A stretch of 64,000 nt of DNA from Streptococcus oralis subsp. tigurinus AZ_3a (GCA_000344275.1 AORU01000010.1:24341-88340); one strand, 5' to 3'. Shown: positions 1 to 8,783, counted from the first letter of the stretch. Notes: generated by a model from the sequence alone, not told the origin. Program-made: numbers and translations.

Positions 1-65
1 TCCAAGTGGAATTCAATAGCGGACTCCCCGTCATCAGTTCTATAGAGAATCACATCATTTGCCAT
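1..65 (-). CDS. Start of a RhuM-like protein (partial)
   Basis: The first 21 complete codons of a minus-strand gene run off the left edge of the window. The ATG at 63-65 overlaps the 3' end of hsdM by 11 bases and has a GAGGAAC-type ribosome site inside hsdM, so the two are translationally coupled. The N-terminus ([13 protein letters not shown]) resembles, from memory, the start of the virulence RhuM family, which is often found inside type I restriction loci between hsdM and hsdS. Function is unknown and only the start can be seen, so the family name is tentative. Confidence 0.6.
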   Translation of the reverse strand, partial: MANDVILYRTDDGESAIEFHL

Positions 66-1614
66 GGCTCAGTTCCTCTACGATTTTGTCAATTTCTGCA
101 CGCAAGTGGTCAATCTTGGCAACAGTCTCAGCGATTTCTTTATTGAGCACATCAATATCAATCTTCTCACGGGTATCTTCTTTTTCTACATAAGTGGACA
201 CTGAAAGATTATAATCTGCTTCTGCTACTTTTTCTTGTACCACCATACAAGAAAAGTAATCTTCGTTTTCTTTCTTTTCAACACTGGCTAAGATGTTTTC
301 GATATTCTCTTCTGTTAAGACGTTATTATTAGTTTCTTTCTTAAACTGCTTACTTGCATCAACAAAGAGGATATCCGTCGTTGGCTTATTCTTCGCTAAA
401 ATAAGAATACAGGTCGCAATGGAGGTCCCAAAAAAGAGATTATCTGGTAGCTGAATAACCGCTTCAACAAAGTTATTGTCTACTAGATATTGACGGATCT
501 TTTGCTCAGCACCTCCACGATAGAAAATACCTGGGAAAGTTACGATTGCAGCTCGTCCCTTATTTGACAAGTATGACAAGCTATGCATAATAAAAGCAAA
601 ATCAGCCTTAGATTTAGGCGCCAATACACCCGCAGGTGCAAAGCGGTCATCGTTGATAAGCGTTGGATCATCGCTTCCTATCCATTTGATAGAGTATGGT
701 GGATTTGACACAATAGCATCAAAAGGCTTATCGTTTACATGCTTAGGATCAAGCAAGGTATTGCCACGCTCAATGCTAAACTTATCATAATTGATATTGT
801 GTAAAAACATATTCATCCGAGCTAGGTTATAGGTGGTCATATTAATTTCCTGACCATAAAATCCATCTTCAATTATGTGCTCATTAAACTGCTTTTTAGC
901 TTGCAGAAGCAACGAACCCGAGCCACAGGCAGGATCGTAAATTTTATTGATTTTATTTTTTTCATTCTTGCCCAGCATAACAATCCGCGCCAAGAGTCTC
1001 GATACACTTTGCGGTGTAAAAAATTCTCCACCAGATTTCCCAGCGTTAGAAGCATAATTAGAGATTAGATACTCATAAGCATCCCCAAAGAGATCAATAT
1101 GGTTATCTTCAAAGTTTCCAAAATCAAGACTTGCAATTCCTTCAAGAATCAGAGCCAAGCGCTGATTCCTCTCCGGAACCATACTACCTAACTTGTTACT
1201 TCTGGTATCTACATCATCAAAAAGACCCTTAATGTCATGTTCACTCGCATAACCAATCGCACTAGACTCAATATCATCAAAGATATCTTTTAAATCTGTA
1301 TTTAAGTGCTCATTTTGACGAGCAGTTTTGACAACATTGGAAAACAACTGCGAAGGCATAATAAAATAACCCTTGGTTTTAATGGCATCATCTCGAACTT
1401 CAGGCGTAATTAAATCTTCAGAAACCTCTTCATAGTTAATTGATTCATCGCCACCTTCGATATAGGTTTTGAAATTTTCACTAATAAAGCGATAAAATAG
1501 AATTCCCAAAATATACTGCTTGAAGTCCCAACCATCTACTGCACCACGAACTTCATCAGCAATTTTCCATATCTTTCTATGTAGCTCTTGCCTTTGTACC
1601 TGTTCTGACATCAT
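55..1614 (-). CDS. hsdM: Type I restriction-modification DNA methyltransferase, M subunit
   Basis: HsdM supplies the S-adenosylmethionine-dependent N6-adenine methyltransferase of a type I restriction-modification complex (two M plus one S, joined by R for cleavage). The 519-residue product has the N-terminal helical domain (about 1-150), the AdoMet-binding motif DPACGSG at 227-233 and the catalytic NPPY at 304-307, all in the expected order, with a coiled-coil-like C-terminus. Length is normal for the family. Two ATG codons lie at the start behind a GAGGAAAT ribosome site. A RhuM-like gene follows with an overlap, and the S and R genes must lie beyond the left edge. The gene lies directly downstream of an orphan rpsI 3' end. 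Confidence 0.95.
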   Translation of the reverse strand: MMSEQVQRQELHRKIWKIADEVRGAVDGWDFKQYILGILFYRFISENFKTYIEGGDESINYEEVSEDLITPEVRDDAIKTKGYFIMPSQLFSNVVKTARQNEHLNTDLKDIFDDIESSAIGYASEHDIKGLFDDVDTRSNKLGSMVPERNQRLALILEGIASLDFGNFEDNHIDLFGDAYEYLISNYASNAGKSGGEFFTPQSVSRLLARIVMLGKNEKNKINKIYDPACGSGSLLLQAKKQFNEHIIEDGFYGQEINMTTYNLARMNMFLHNINYDKFSIERGNTLLDPKHVNDKPFDAIVSNPPYSIKWIGSDDPTLINDDRFAPAGVLAPKSKADFAFIMHSLSYLSNKGRAAIVTFPGIFYRGGAEQKIRQYLVDNNFVEAVIQLPDNLFFGTSIATCILILAKNKPTTDILFVDASKQFKKETNNNVLTEENIENILASVEKKENEDYFSCMVVQEKVAEADYNLSVSTYVEKEDTREKIDIDVLNKEIAETVAKIDHLRAEIDKIVEELSHGK

Positions 1615-1812
1615 ATTTCCTCATTAACTTTTTATTCTTTTTATTATATCATTTTTCTCATTATTTAATTCCGTTAGAGTGAATTTATCAAGAGTTTTTA
1701 TCAAGCTAACTATCATCTTATTGATTACCAATCAAAAATCTACTTAGGCCTCAACAATAAAATTGAAACGACTAATCATTAGGTAAACTATCTTAAATCG
1801 ATCTACAAGCAT

Positions 1813-1838
1813 AAAAAAGAACATCCCGAAGGATGTTC
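1813..1838 (-). terminator. Rho-independent terminator downstream of the rpsI remnant
   Basis: On the minus strand an 8-bp GAACATCC/GGATGTTC hairpin with a TTCG tetraloop is followed by a T run. It lies 27 bases after the stop codon of the rpsI remnant, which suggests that it is the original rpsI terminator kept together with the remnant. Confidence 0.8.
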
Positions 1839-1864
1839 CATGTAAATATAGCAACTCTCTCGAA

Positions 1865-1909
1865 TTAACGTTTACTAAATTGTGATGCTTTACGAATTTT
1901 CTTAAGACC
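1865..1909 (-). pseudogene. rpsI: Detached 3' end of the ribosomal protein S9 gene
   Basis: These 45 bases encode GLKKIRKASQFSKR and a stop, which matches the C-terminus of streptococcal ribosomal protein S9 as I recall it (GLKKARKASQFSKR). Upstream of this point the reading frame is unrelated to S9, and no S9 body or rplM lies nearby. With its terminator this looks like one end of an integration or rearrangement breakpoint. The 3' ends of ribosomal-protein genes, rpsI among them as far as I recall, are used as attachment sites by streptococcal integrative elements. An intact rpsI must exist elsewhere in the genome. Confidence 0.75.
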
Positions 1910-2397
1910 TGACTTTAGGAGATTTCTTTGCCTTCAACCAAGGACTAAATAAAATAGGTGACCAAGCACTTCCTTTTAAAATTCACCCTGAACATTTTGT
2001 ATTTGCTGGGGTGCACGGTGGACAGGAAGTGATGGAGTTGATTGGAGAGTACGGACAACCAACTTATCAAAAAATCTTTATCAGCCTAGATGCTGAAAAA
2101 CCAGTCGTTCCGGATACCGATACAAAAATTTCTATGGCAGGTGATACTGCCACTCTCATGTCCGATCCAAGCCTTGATATCAAGATGTATGGTATGCATC
2201 AGTTCAAGATGAAAAAAGGTGGACTCCACATCAAATTAGGCGTCTTTCCCCCAGAAGCAGTCCCAAGCGAGATGGTACTCGGTCACCAAGAACACCTAGC
2301 AGTTGAATTTTTCAATTCCCTCACAATCGCCTACCAAAACAAAACATTTAAGGTAAAACTACTCAATACCCTCTTAAAATTCAAAAAATTAAAGTAA
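1906..2397 (+). pseudogene. 5'-truncated gene of unknown function
   Basis: An open frame of 163 codons begins immediately after an in-frame TAA at 1903-1905 and has no ATG near its left end. The only alternative start in the first part is a GTG at 2011, without a ribosome site. The coding pattern continues upstream of that GTG to the breakpoint with the rpsI remnant (opening DLTLGDFFAFNQ), so the gene appears to have lost its 5' part there. I do not recognise the family. The sequence is soluble-looking, with no membrane segment or known motif. A bidirectional hairpin follows at 2481-2518. Confidence 0.5.
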
Positions 2398-2480
2398 ACA
2401 AAAGCGGGTGACTGAACAATTTAGCCTTTGAAAGCTACGATTATAAACCCCTCGTAACATATCAATCTATCACCCATATA

Positions 2481-2518
2481 AAAAGATAGCCATTCTAATT
2501 AAATGCTATCCTTTTTTG
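2481..2518. terminator. Bidirectional hairpin terminator
   Basis: GATAGC and GCTATC form the stem of a hairpin with A runs before and T runs after it. It separates the truncated plus-strand gene from the convergent beta-helix lipoprotein gene. Confidence 0.6.
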
Positions 2519-2519
2519 T

Positions 2520-3767
2520 TTATCCTTGTCCACCAGGGGCTGGACCGCCAGGACCACCATTTCCTTGAGGGCCTCCATTTGGTCCACCGCCTCCAGGCAT
2601 AGAGTTGACGATTTCCGTTTGTTTTTCGCCGTTGAGATAGATATCACCGCCTGTGTAGGTCGCTGTTCCATCAAAGTCAAAACCTGTTTGGCCAATCATT
2701 TTAATGGTTCCACCTGTAACCGTGATATTGCCATTTGAGTCGATTGGGTCTGTATCCCCTTGACCAACTTCTACTGTCAGGTTCCCACCGTTCATAGTGA
2801 AGAAGATTTCACTCTGTTGGGCATTTTTATTGGCTGCATTGACTCCATCATCTGTCGCATAGACATTGATATTGCCGTCGTTTATGGTGATAGATTTTCC
2901 TTCTATCCCTTCTGTTGAATTCTTAACGGTATAGGTACCGCTATCAATCACTAGGTTACCAGAAGCGTGAATTCCATCATCTCCTGCTGTGACTGTTATG
3001 ATATTGTTAGCCAAATACATATTGCCGACAGTCATATCGTCATCATTGTCGACCTTGACCCCATCCTCTTTGGCATCGATGGTCATGGTCGTACCAGTGA
3101 TGTTGAGTTCATCATTGACATTAAAGGCATCGCCAACTGCTGTGATGTTATAGGTTCCACCCGTGATGTGGAGGGTGTCGTTAGCCTTGATACCATTGTT
3201 TTTCTTGCCATCTACATTGAGAGTTCCTTTCCCGTTGATGGTCAAATCCACCTTAGAAAAGAGAGCTGCATCTGCTTTTTCATCGCTGTTAGAGCTTGAG
3301 TCAGAGAGACTGTTGGTGGTTCCCTCTGCTAGAGTCAGGTAGACGTGGCCGGCTGATGTCGCAGATATCGCTGCATTGGTATTGGTCATGGTTGCACCTT
3401 TTAGGACTAGATGAACATCTGCAGACTTATCTGCCTCGACCTTGATCTGCACTCCGTCAGACTGACCTGAAATTACATAGGTTCCAGATTTTGTGATGGT
3501 CACTGTTGATTCAGAAACTGTCACCCCATCTCCAGAGACGTTTGCTGATGAGCCAGATAACTCAATCTTAGAAGCTGTGCTTTCATCATAAGAAGTATCA
3601 TTATCCTTATCTGTAAAATAGGATGATTGATTTGTCTTTGTTGAAGTTGTTGTGGCACTATTTGTCGTTGCATTGGTATTGGATGTAGTTGTTGACTGGG
3701 AACATGCTGCCAGCAGCACCATTGCCGTTAAACTCGTTGCGAGTAGGGTCCATTTTTTTGATTTCAT
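2520..3767 (-). CDS. Secreted beta-helix lipoprotein, carbohydrate-binding-like
   Basis: A 415-residue exported protein. It starts MKSKKWTLLATS and has a lipoprotein signal ending LLAAC at about residue 20, then a Ser/Thr/Asn-rich linker. About 300 residues of repeating short strands follow (G-T-hydrophobic patterns such as ITGGTYNI and VDSGTYTV), rich in Asp/Asn-Gly turns, as in calcium-binding right-handed beta-helix proteins of the Cthe_2159 type. The tail is Gly/Pro/Asn-rich (PGGGGPNGG). The ATG at 3767 was chosen over an upstream frame because it has a strong AGAGGAAAAAGG ribosome site and opens the signal peptide. It is divergent from the VTC and DUF4956 genes, with which such proteins are often clustered. 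Ligand unknown. Confidence 0.75.
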   Translation of the reverse strand: MKSKKWTLLATSLTAMVLLAACSQSTTTSNTNATTNSATTTSTKTNQSSYFTDKDNDTSYDESTASKIELSGSSANVSGDGVTVSESTVTITKSGTYVISGQSDGVQIKVEADKSADVHLVLKGATMTNTNAAISATSAGHVYLTLAEGTTNSLSDSSSNSDEKADAALFSKVDLTINGKGTLNVDGKKNNGIKANDTLHITGGTYNITAVGDAFNVNDELNITGTTMTIDAKEDGVKVDNDDDMTVGNMYLANNIITVTAGDDGIHASGNLVIDSGTYTVKNSTEGIEGKSITINDGNINVYATDDGVNAANKNAQQSEIFFTMNGGNLTVEVGQGDTDPIDSNGNITVTGGTIKMIGQTGFDFDGTATYTGGDIYLNGEKQTEIVNSMPGGGGPNGGPQGNGGPGGPAPGGQG

Positions 3768-3968
3768 ACCTTTTTCCTCTCCTTCGTATGATATAGCTAG
3801 ACAGTCTACAGAAGATGCCTGAAACAAAACTAAAACTTTTCTGAAAGTTTCCTTAAATTCAGTTTCAGTTAAGTTTCGCTTAATAAAACTTTTAGAAATG
3901 TCCTCTAGACTTGTTCCAAGCAAGTTTACCTTGTTTAATCTGTGATTTATCTAAAGGAGAAATTGCTT

Positions 3969-4745
3969 ATGAAACCTCTAGAAACAAGCTTTGAACGGAT
4001 TGAAACCAAGTACATGGTTTCTAAAACAGACCTACAGGATTTAATAGAAGATTTGAAAGACTACCTCGTCGAGGACGACTATCCAACTTCGACCATTTCC
4101 AATATCTACTTTGATACAGAAGATTTTCACCTCATCCAAGACTCCTTGCAAGGTCAGCATAAGAAAGAAAAAATCCGTATGCGGACCTATCTCGCACAGC
4201 CAAGAGCTGACAGCCCCGTCTTTCTAGAAATCAAGTCCAAAGACGAAGCCGGTGTCGGTCACAAGCACCGCGTCCTAGCTCAGTCAGATACCATTACCCA
4301 GCTCATTACTAAGGGTTGGGGAGAAGACCTGATCAAAGATAGCTTTCTAGTAGCAGAGGTTCAAAAGCTACGTCAACGCTACAGTGAAGCTCTCAAACCG
4401 CGTATCTATATTTCTTATGACCGTTTTTCACTAAAAGAAAAAAAGAAAATCCCAGGATTCCCCTACCAGAAAATTCGTGTCACTCTTGACCAAAACTTGA
4501 CCTATCGAGATGAAAATGTCAGCCTATTCGCAGACAAAAAAGGCCTGCCCCTCTTAGAAGACGAACTGGTCATCATGGAAATCAAGGCGCCTGGTGACAA
4601 ACCTCAATGGCTACAGGATATCCTTGATAAGTATGGTCTGGTAGAGCAAAAATTCTCAAAACACTCCTGCGCCTACCATAAATCACAAGGACTGGCCTAT
4701 GCCCCACAACCTATCGGAGAAAGTGTAGGTAACGCTTATGTCTAA
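3969..4745 (+). CDS. VTC-domain (polyphosphate polymerase-like) protein
   Basis: A 258-residue protein with the features of the VTC catalytic fold: an N-terminal ETKYMV strand (basic residue in the tunnel), a YFDT motif at about 46, KIRMRTY at about 65, a FLEIKSK strand and a final VIMEIKAPG strand, all within a tunnel-type beta barrel. In yeast Vtc4 this fold makes polyphosphate from ATP. The bacterial members next to DUF4956 proteins have no settled function. The ATG at 3969 follows AAAGGAGAAATTG; an in-frame GTG at 3942 lies before that ribosome site and is unlikely. It overlaps the DUF4956 gene by 8 bases, so the two are coupled. Confidence 0.8.
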   Translation: MKPLETSFERIETKYMVSKTDLQDLIEDLKDYLVEDDYPTSTISNIYFDTEDFHLIQDSLQGQHKKEKIRMRTYLAQPRADSPVFLEIKSKDEAGVGHKHRVLAQSDTITQLITKGWGEDLIKDSFLVAEVQKLRQRYSEALKPRIYISYDRFSLKEKKKIPGFPYQKIRVTLDQNLTYRDENVSLFADKKGLPLLEDELVIMEIKAPGDKPQWLQDILDKYGLVEQKFSKHSCAYHKSQGLAYAPQPIGESVGNAYV

Positions 4746-5421
4746 CCTTTTTAACTCTATTTTCAACGACGCAACCGCCACTGCAGACCCCCTCCAACTC
4801 CTACTCGCCCTTGTCGTCAGTCTTTTTCTAGGACTAGCACTCAGCTGGGCCTACAAGCAACGGACTCTTTACACACGGGAATTTGTCATCAGTTTGACAC
4901 TTTTACCTTGTTTAATGACGCTGGTTATCTTCCTCGTCAATGGCAGTCTCGGAACGTCGATTGCAGTAGCAGGGACCTTTAGTCTCATTCGTTTCCGTTC
5001 TGCAACGAGTGGCTCTCGAGAGCTAATCGCCATCTTTCTAGCCATGATCATCGGTCTGGCGGCAGGGACAGGCTACCTTCTCTTAGCCGTTCTCTTCACG
5101 GTCTTTATCCTAGGAATTTGGCTCCTTTTGGAAAAACAACAGAGCAAGAGCAATCACCAACGTCGTAGACTCTTGACCATCACACTTCCCAATAAAGAAG
5201 ACCGCCTAGATACTATCCAGGTCGCGCTGGATCAATTTTGCACCGAGTCTGACCTCATCTCAGTAGATACCAGCAATGCTGGTGAATCCTTGCAAACCGT
5301 CTACGAAGTCGATCTCCATCCTCAAGTAGACGACTTCCAACTGACAAGCTACCTGACAAACAAGATTTCTCAGTGCGATGTTTCCTTGACTAAAAAAGCC
5401 AAAAAGAAGAAAAATCTATAA
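4738..5421 (+). CDS. DUF4956 membrane protein
   Basis: A 227-residue protein with about four hydrophobic segments between residues 18 and 130 (LQLLLALVVSLFLGLAL, FVISLTLLPCLMTLVIFLV, ELIAIFLAMIIGLAAG, LLLAVLFTVFILGIW) and a charged cytoplasmic C-terminal domain ending in a lysine cluster. The conserved loop SLIRFRSATSGSRE lies between the membrane segments. This matches DUF4956, which is typically encoded beside VTC-domain proteins and thought to work with them at the membrane. The start overlaps the VTC gene, and a bidirectional terminator follows at 5439. Confidence 0.8.
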   Translation: MSNLFNSIFNDATATADPLQLLLALVVSLFLGLALSWAYKQRTLYTREFVISLTLLPCLMTLVIFLVNGSLGTSIAVAGTFSLIRFRSATSGSRELIAIFLAMIIGLAAGTGYLLLAVLFTVFILGIWLLLEKQQSKSNHQRRRLLTITLPNKEDRLDTIQVALDQFCTESDLISVDTSNAGESLQTVYEVDLHPQVDDFQLTSYLTNKISQCDVSLTKKAKKKKNL

Positions 5422-5438
5422 GACTAAAGCTCATAAAA

Positions 5439-5464
5439 AGAACAGCCGAGGCTGTTCTTTTTAG
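5439..5464. terminator. Bidirectional terminator
   Basis: AGAACAGC/GCTGTTCT forms a perfect 8-bp stem with a 4-base loop, with A and T runs on either side. It serves the DUF4956 gene on the plus strand and the acetyltransferase gene on the minus strand, whose stop codon it overlaps. Confidence 0.85.
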
Positions 5465-6024
5465 TTTTCTTTTACTGGGATTTCCTTGATAACACGCGCA
5501 GGATTCCCACCTAGGACAACATTGTCTCCAAAGGACTTGGTAATCACGGCCCCTGCTCCAGCAACGACATTATTTCCCAGTGTCACTCCAGGAAGGACAA
5601 TGACGCCACCTCCAGCCCAGAAATTATCTCCAATGGTGATGGGCTTGCCATATTCGACACCTGAATTGCGTTCATGCGGATCTAGTGGATGGAGGGGAGT
5701 TAAAAACTGACAGTTGGGACCAAGCATGGCGTTGTTCCCGATGCGAATCGGGCAAACATCCAGCATAGTCAAGTTCCAATTAGAATAAAAATTTTCCCCT
5801 AGATGGATATTGACACCATAATCGACCACCAAGCGTGGATTGATATAAAGATTTTGCCCAGTTGAACCAAACCAAGTCTTGATCATCTCCGCTCCTTTTA
5901 AGGGGTCTAGTTCCTGATTGAAATCAGCCTGTTTCTGACATGCTGTCTGAGCCAAGGCCCGTAACTCTGGGTCAAATGGATGATAAGGGTCTCCTGCTAT
6001 CATTTTCTGGTATTCACTGGTCAT
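5461..6024 (-). CDS. maa: Maltose/galactoside O-acetyltransferase-type enzyme
   Basis: A 187-residue left-handed beta-helix acetyltransferase. The N-terminus (MTSEYQKMIAGDPYHPFDPEL) is typical of the Maa/LacA group. Hexapeptide repeats follow from about residue 70 to 180, with the catalytic-His region FLTPLHPLDP at about 115 and the acetyl-CoA-binding run GDNFWAGGGVIVLPGVTLG. These enzymes transfer acetyl from acetyl-CoA to the 6-hydroxyl of maltose, glucose or galactosides. The true substrate here is not shown by the sequence. It is transcribed alone, convergent with the VTC pair and divergent from the persulfide operon. Confidence 0.85.
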   Translation of the reverse strand: MTSEYQKMIAGDPYHPFDPELRALAQTACQKQADFNQELDPLKGAEMIKTWFGSTGQNLYINPRLVVDYGVNIHLGENFYSNWNLTMLDVCPIRIGNNAMLGPNCQFLTPLHPLDPHERNSGVEYGKPITIGDNFWAGGGVIVLPGVTLGNNVVAGAGAVITKSFGDNVVLGGNPARVIKEIPVKEN

Positions 6025-6139
6025 CTTAACACCTCATACTTACTTTGGACCCATCATATCAAAAAGCCTTTGAAAGGTCAAGAATAGCCTGCTTTCTAAA
6101 CTCTCGAAACTAATTCCCTCACAAGTCAAAACAACTTGC

Positions 6140-6186
6140 TTGACAAAAGCTTAACTTCATGGTTTAATATACCCCATAAGGGTATA
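6140..6186 (+). promoter_or_regulatory. Promoter and CstR operator of the sulfur-trafficking operon
   Basis: A -35 TTGACA (6140-6145), a 17-base spacer and a -10 TTTAAT (6163-6168) lead directly into the inverted repeat TATACCCCATAAGGGTATA (6168-6186). An ATACCC-N5-GGGTAT palindrome is the known operator type of CstR, the persulfide-sensing CsoR relative. It overlaps the transcription start, so binding would block RNA polymerase. A CstR-like gene lies at 8784-9041. Confidence 0.85.
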
Positions 6187-6199
6187 TTTGGAGGTGCCT

Positions 6200-6505
6200 A
6201 TGTTTCACTTATTTACAAAAATTGACAGTATTTCTACCAGCGAGTTAGAAGCTAAACTCAGAGAACCGATTCAGCTACTAGACGTTCGGACGCCTACGGA
6301 ATTCCGAAGAGGTCATATCAAGAATGCCAAGAATGTTCCTTTAACTGAAATCGGATCTTATACGCCAGCGGCAAATAGGCCCCTATATATCATTTGCCAG
6401 TCTGGAGCACGGAGTAAACTAGCAGCCAAGAAACTAAAGAAAAAAGGCTATGATGTTGTCAATGTTCGAGGCGGTATGAGCGCCTGGACAGGAAAAGTGA
6501 TCTAA
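6200..6505 (+). CDS. Single-domain rhodanese (sulfurtransferase)
   Basis: A 101-residue rhodanese. LLDVRTPTEFRRGHI is the CH2A-like motif, and the active-site loop CQSGAR carries the cysteine that holds the persulfide sulfur. The C-terminal VRGGMSAW is also typical. It would accept sulfane sulfur and pass it to thiols as part of sulfide or persulfide handling. The ATG at 6200 follows a GGAGGTG ribosome site; an upstream TTG at 6188 lies within that site. It is the first gene of the operon and lies directly behind the CstR operator. Confidence 0.9.
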   Translation: MFHLFTKIDSISTSELEAKLREPIQLLDVRTPTEFRRGHIKNAKNVPLTEIGSYTPAANRPLYIICQSGARSKLAAKKLKKKGYDVVNVRGGMSAWTGKVI

Positions 6506-6528
6506 AATTTATTATAAGGAGGAATCCG

Positions 6529-8184
6529 ATGAAAATTGTTATTATCGGAGGAGTGGCGGGCGGAATGTCTGCTGCAACACGTCTCAGACGTCTCATGGAA
6601 GACGCTGAAATCACTATTTTTGAGAAAGGTCCCTTTGTTTCCTTTGCAAACTGCGGACTTCCTTACTATGTTTCAGGAGAAATTGCAAACCGTGATAGTT
6701 TATTGGTTCAAACTCCTGAAAGTCTCAAAGCACGCTTTAATCTCGATGTGCGGCCATTTCATGAAGTCATTCAGATTTCGCCAGAAGAACACACTGTAAC
6801 TGTGCGGCATGATGGACAAGAGTTTACAGAAAGCTATGACAAGCTGATCCTCTCTCCAGGAGCTAAACCGTTTGTTCCTGCTATTGAAGGGCTGGCAGAG
6901 GCCGAGAATGCCTTCACACTCCGCAATGTTCCCGATCTCGACGAGATTATGGCAGCCTTGGACAATCATCCAAAAGAAGCCGTCGTCATCGGTGCAGGTT
7001 TTATCGGACTCGAAATGGCTGAAAACCTAGCTAAACGTGGATTACAAGTCACCATCGTGGAGAAAGCACCGCATGTCTTGCCACCATTAGATCAAGAAAT
7101 GGCGGCCTTTGTCCAAGCAGAATTGCTGGCAAATGGTGTCCGCGTTATCACTTCCCAGTCTGCAACTCGCTTTGAAGACCAAGGAAAAGTCATCGTTCTC
7201 GAAAACGGTCAAAAGATCGCTTCTGATCTCACTATCCTTTCTGTCGGTGTTCAGCCTGAAAACGGACTGGCCAAAGCTGCGGAGATTGAACTGGGACTTC
7301 GTGGTGGGATTCTGGTCGATGAACATTACGAAACCAGTCAAAAAGATATTTTTGCAGTTGGGGATGCCATCGTCGTCAAGCAAGAGATTACGGGCCAAGA
7401 CGCTCTCATCTCTCTTGCCTCTCCTGCCAATCGTCAGGGACGCCAAGTGGCGGACGTCATAGCAGGACTCGGTCGTACAAACAAGGGCAGCATCGGCACT
7501 GCTATCGTTCGTGCCTTTGATATGACAGCCGCTTCGACTGGTCTCAGCGAACGTATCCTTCGCATGAATCAACTTCCTTACAAGGCCCTTCATGTCAGTG
7601 GGAAAGACCACGCTGGTTATTATCCAGGCGCTACTGATATGACCTTGAAGCTCCTCTTTGATCCGACCACTGGAAAAATCTACGGTGCCCAAGGAGTTGG
7701 GAAGAAAGGTGTTGATAAGCGAATCGATATCCTGGCAACTGCTATCAAGGGAAATCTCACCGTCTTTGACTTACCAGAATTGGAGTTCACCTATGCGCCA
7801 CCATTTGGCTCCGCTAAGGATCCCGTCAACATGCTGGGCTACGCGGCCTTGAACCTAATCGAAGGTTTAAGCGACAATATTCAATGGTACCAACTAGAAG
7901 ACGAACTGGACAAGGGCAAGAAATTCCTAGATGTACGGACAAGTGGCGAATTCCAAAGCGGTAGACTCAAAGTCGATACCATCCACATCCCCCTAAACGA
8001 ACTACGGGAACGCTTGGACGAACTGGATAAGAAGCAAGCCTACATCGTTAGCTGCTATAGTGGTTTGCGCAGCTATATCGCAGAGCGTATCCTCAAACAA
8101 GCAGGATTTACCGTCCAAAACCTTGACGGCGCTTATTCCCTATACAAAATGGCTAACCCAGAAGGAGTAGAATATGGTAACTAA
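6529..8184 (+). CDS. CoA-disulfide reductase with C-terminal rhodanese domain
   Basis: A 551-residue flavoprotein. The FAD-binding GGVAGGMSAATRLRR opens the chain, the redox cysteine is in SFANCGLPYY at about 43, and the NAD(P)H-binding GAGFIGLEMAENL starts near 155. A second FAD strand reads IFAVGDA near 280. The dimerisation domain follows to about 450, and a rhodanese domain (FLDVRTSGEF, then SCYSGLRSY with the catalytic cysteine) ends the protein. This fusion reduces CoA disulfide, CoA persulfide or polysulfide with NAD(P)H. It lies 23 bases after the first rhodanese with an AGGAGGAAT ribosome site and overlaps the next gene. Confidence 0.92.
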   Translation: MKIVIIGGVAGGMSAATRLRRLMEDAEITIFEKGPFVSFANCGLPYYVSGEIANRDSLLVQTPESLKARFNLDVRPFHEVIQISPEEHTVTVRHDGQEFTESYDKLILSPGAKPFVPAIEGLAEAENAFTLRNVPDLDEIMAALDNHPKEAVVIGAGFIGLEMAENLAKRGLQVTIVEKAPHVLPPLDQEMAAFVQAELLANGVRVITSQSATRFEDQGKVIVLENGQKIASDLTILSVGVQPENGLAKAAEIELGLRGGILVDEHYETSQKDIFAVGDAIVVKQEITGQDALISLASPANRQGRQVADVIAGLGRTNKGSIGTAIVRAFDMTAASTGLSERILRMNQLPYKALHVSGKDHAGYYPGATDMTLKLLFDPTTGKIYGAQGVGKKGVDKRIDILATAIKGNLTVFDLPELEFTYAPPFGSAKDPVNMLGYAALNLIEGLSDNIQWYQLEDELDKGKKFLDVRTSGEFQSGRLKVDTIHIPLNELRERLDELDKKQAYIVSCYSGLRSYIAERILKQAGFTVQNLDGAYSLYKMANPEGVEYGN

Positions 8185-8470
8185 TATCAGCATGGCTGAC
8201 TTTTATGAAAAATATCAACATGAAAATCTAAATCTTATCGATGTTCGTGAAGTACATGAATTCCAAGCAGGACATGCACCAGGTGCAAAAAATCTGCCTT
8301 TAAGCACCTTGGAACAAGGCTACAAAGAGCTCAAGCCTGACCATGAATACCATGTTATCTGTCAAGGTGGAGTGCGTTCTGCCTCTGCCTGTCATTTTCT
8401 CAGCGCCCAAGGCCTCACCGTTATCAACGTAGAAGGTGGTATGAATGCTTGGCCCGGTCAAGTAAAATAA
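8174..8470 (+). CDS. Single-domain rhodanese (third in operon)
   Basis: A 98-residue rhodanese with NLIDVREVHEF and the active-site loop CQGGVRSA, followed by VEGGMNAW. It overlaps the reductase gene by 11 bases, so it is translationally coupled. With the reductase's own C-terminal rhodanese, the operon encodes three rhodanese modules, which suggests a relay for sulfane sulfur. Active-site loop residues differ between the copies (QSGAR, YSGLR, QGGVR), so they may prefer different donors or acceptors; that is inference. A BOX repeat follows 46 bases downstream. Confidence 0.9.
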   Translation: MVTNISMADFYEKYQHENLNLIDVREVHEFQAGHAPGAKNLPLSTLEQGYKELKPDHEYHVICQGGVRSASACHFLSAQGLTVINVEGGMNAWPGQVK

Positions 8471-8516
8471 GCAAAAGAAGCTGAGCAACAACTCAATTTC
8501 AGGAGAAAATGAAGTA

Positions 8517-8622
8517 ATACTCAATGAAAATCAAAGTGCAAACTAGGAAGCTAGCTGCAGGCTGTACTTGAGTACGGCAAGGTGACGCTGACGTGGTTTG
8601 AATTTGATTTTCGAAGAGTATA
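8517..8622 (-). repeat. BOX repeat element (A-C form, no boxB)
   Basis: About 106 bases matching the pneumococcal/mitis BOX repeat. On the minus strand it begins ATACTCTTCGAAAATC (boxA) and it ends TTTTCATTGAGTAT (boxC). The internal segment GTACGGCAAGGTGACGCTGA closely matches the sequence of the usual BOX-PCR primer. The ends are inverted repeats, so the RNA can fold into a long hairpin. It lies between the persulfide operon and its terminator. Confidence 0.9.
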
Positions 8623-8636
8623 AATCTCCCCACAAT

Positions 8637-8686
8637 AAAACGCATACTATCAAGGTTTTTCAACACCTGATAGTATGCGTTTTTTA
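8637..8686. terminator. Long-stem bidirectional terminator
   Basis: CGCATACTATC pairs with GATAGTATGCG and an inner AGGT/ACCT extends the stem, with A and T runs outside. It separates the rhodanese operon from the convergent cstR gene. Confidence 0.85.
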
Positions 8687-8783
8687 ATTTTAAAGACTTT
8701 TTACCCAGCCTCTTTTGATTAGAATTAAACTATTCTATCTGATAGTAGATATGCCTTTGCAACTATCGTCTCAAAAAATTAGT

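Noticed and set aside
7087..7692. A 201-residue antisense frame within the CoA-disulfide reductase gene.
   Set aside because: It is the codon shadow of a well-supported gene; no ribosome site or family motif.
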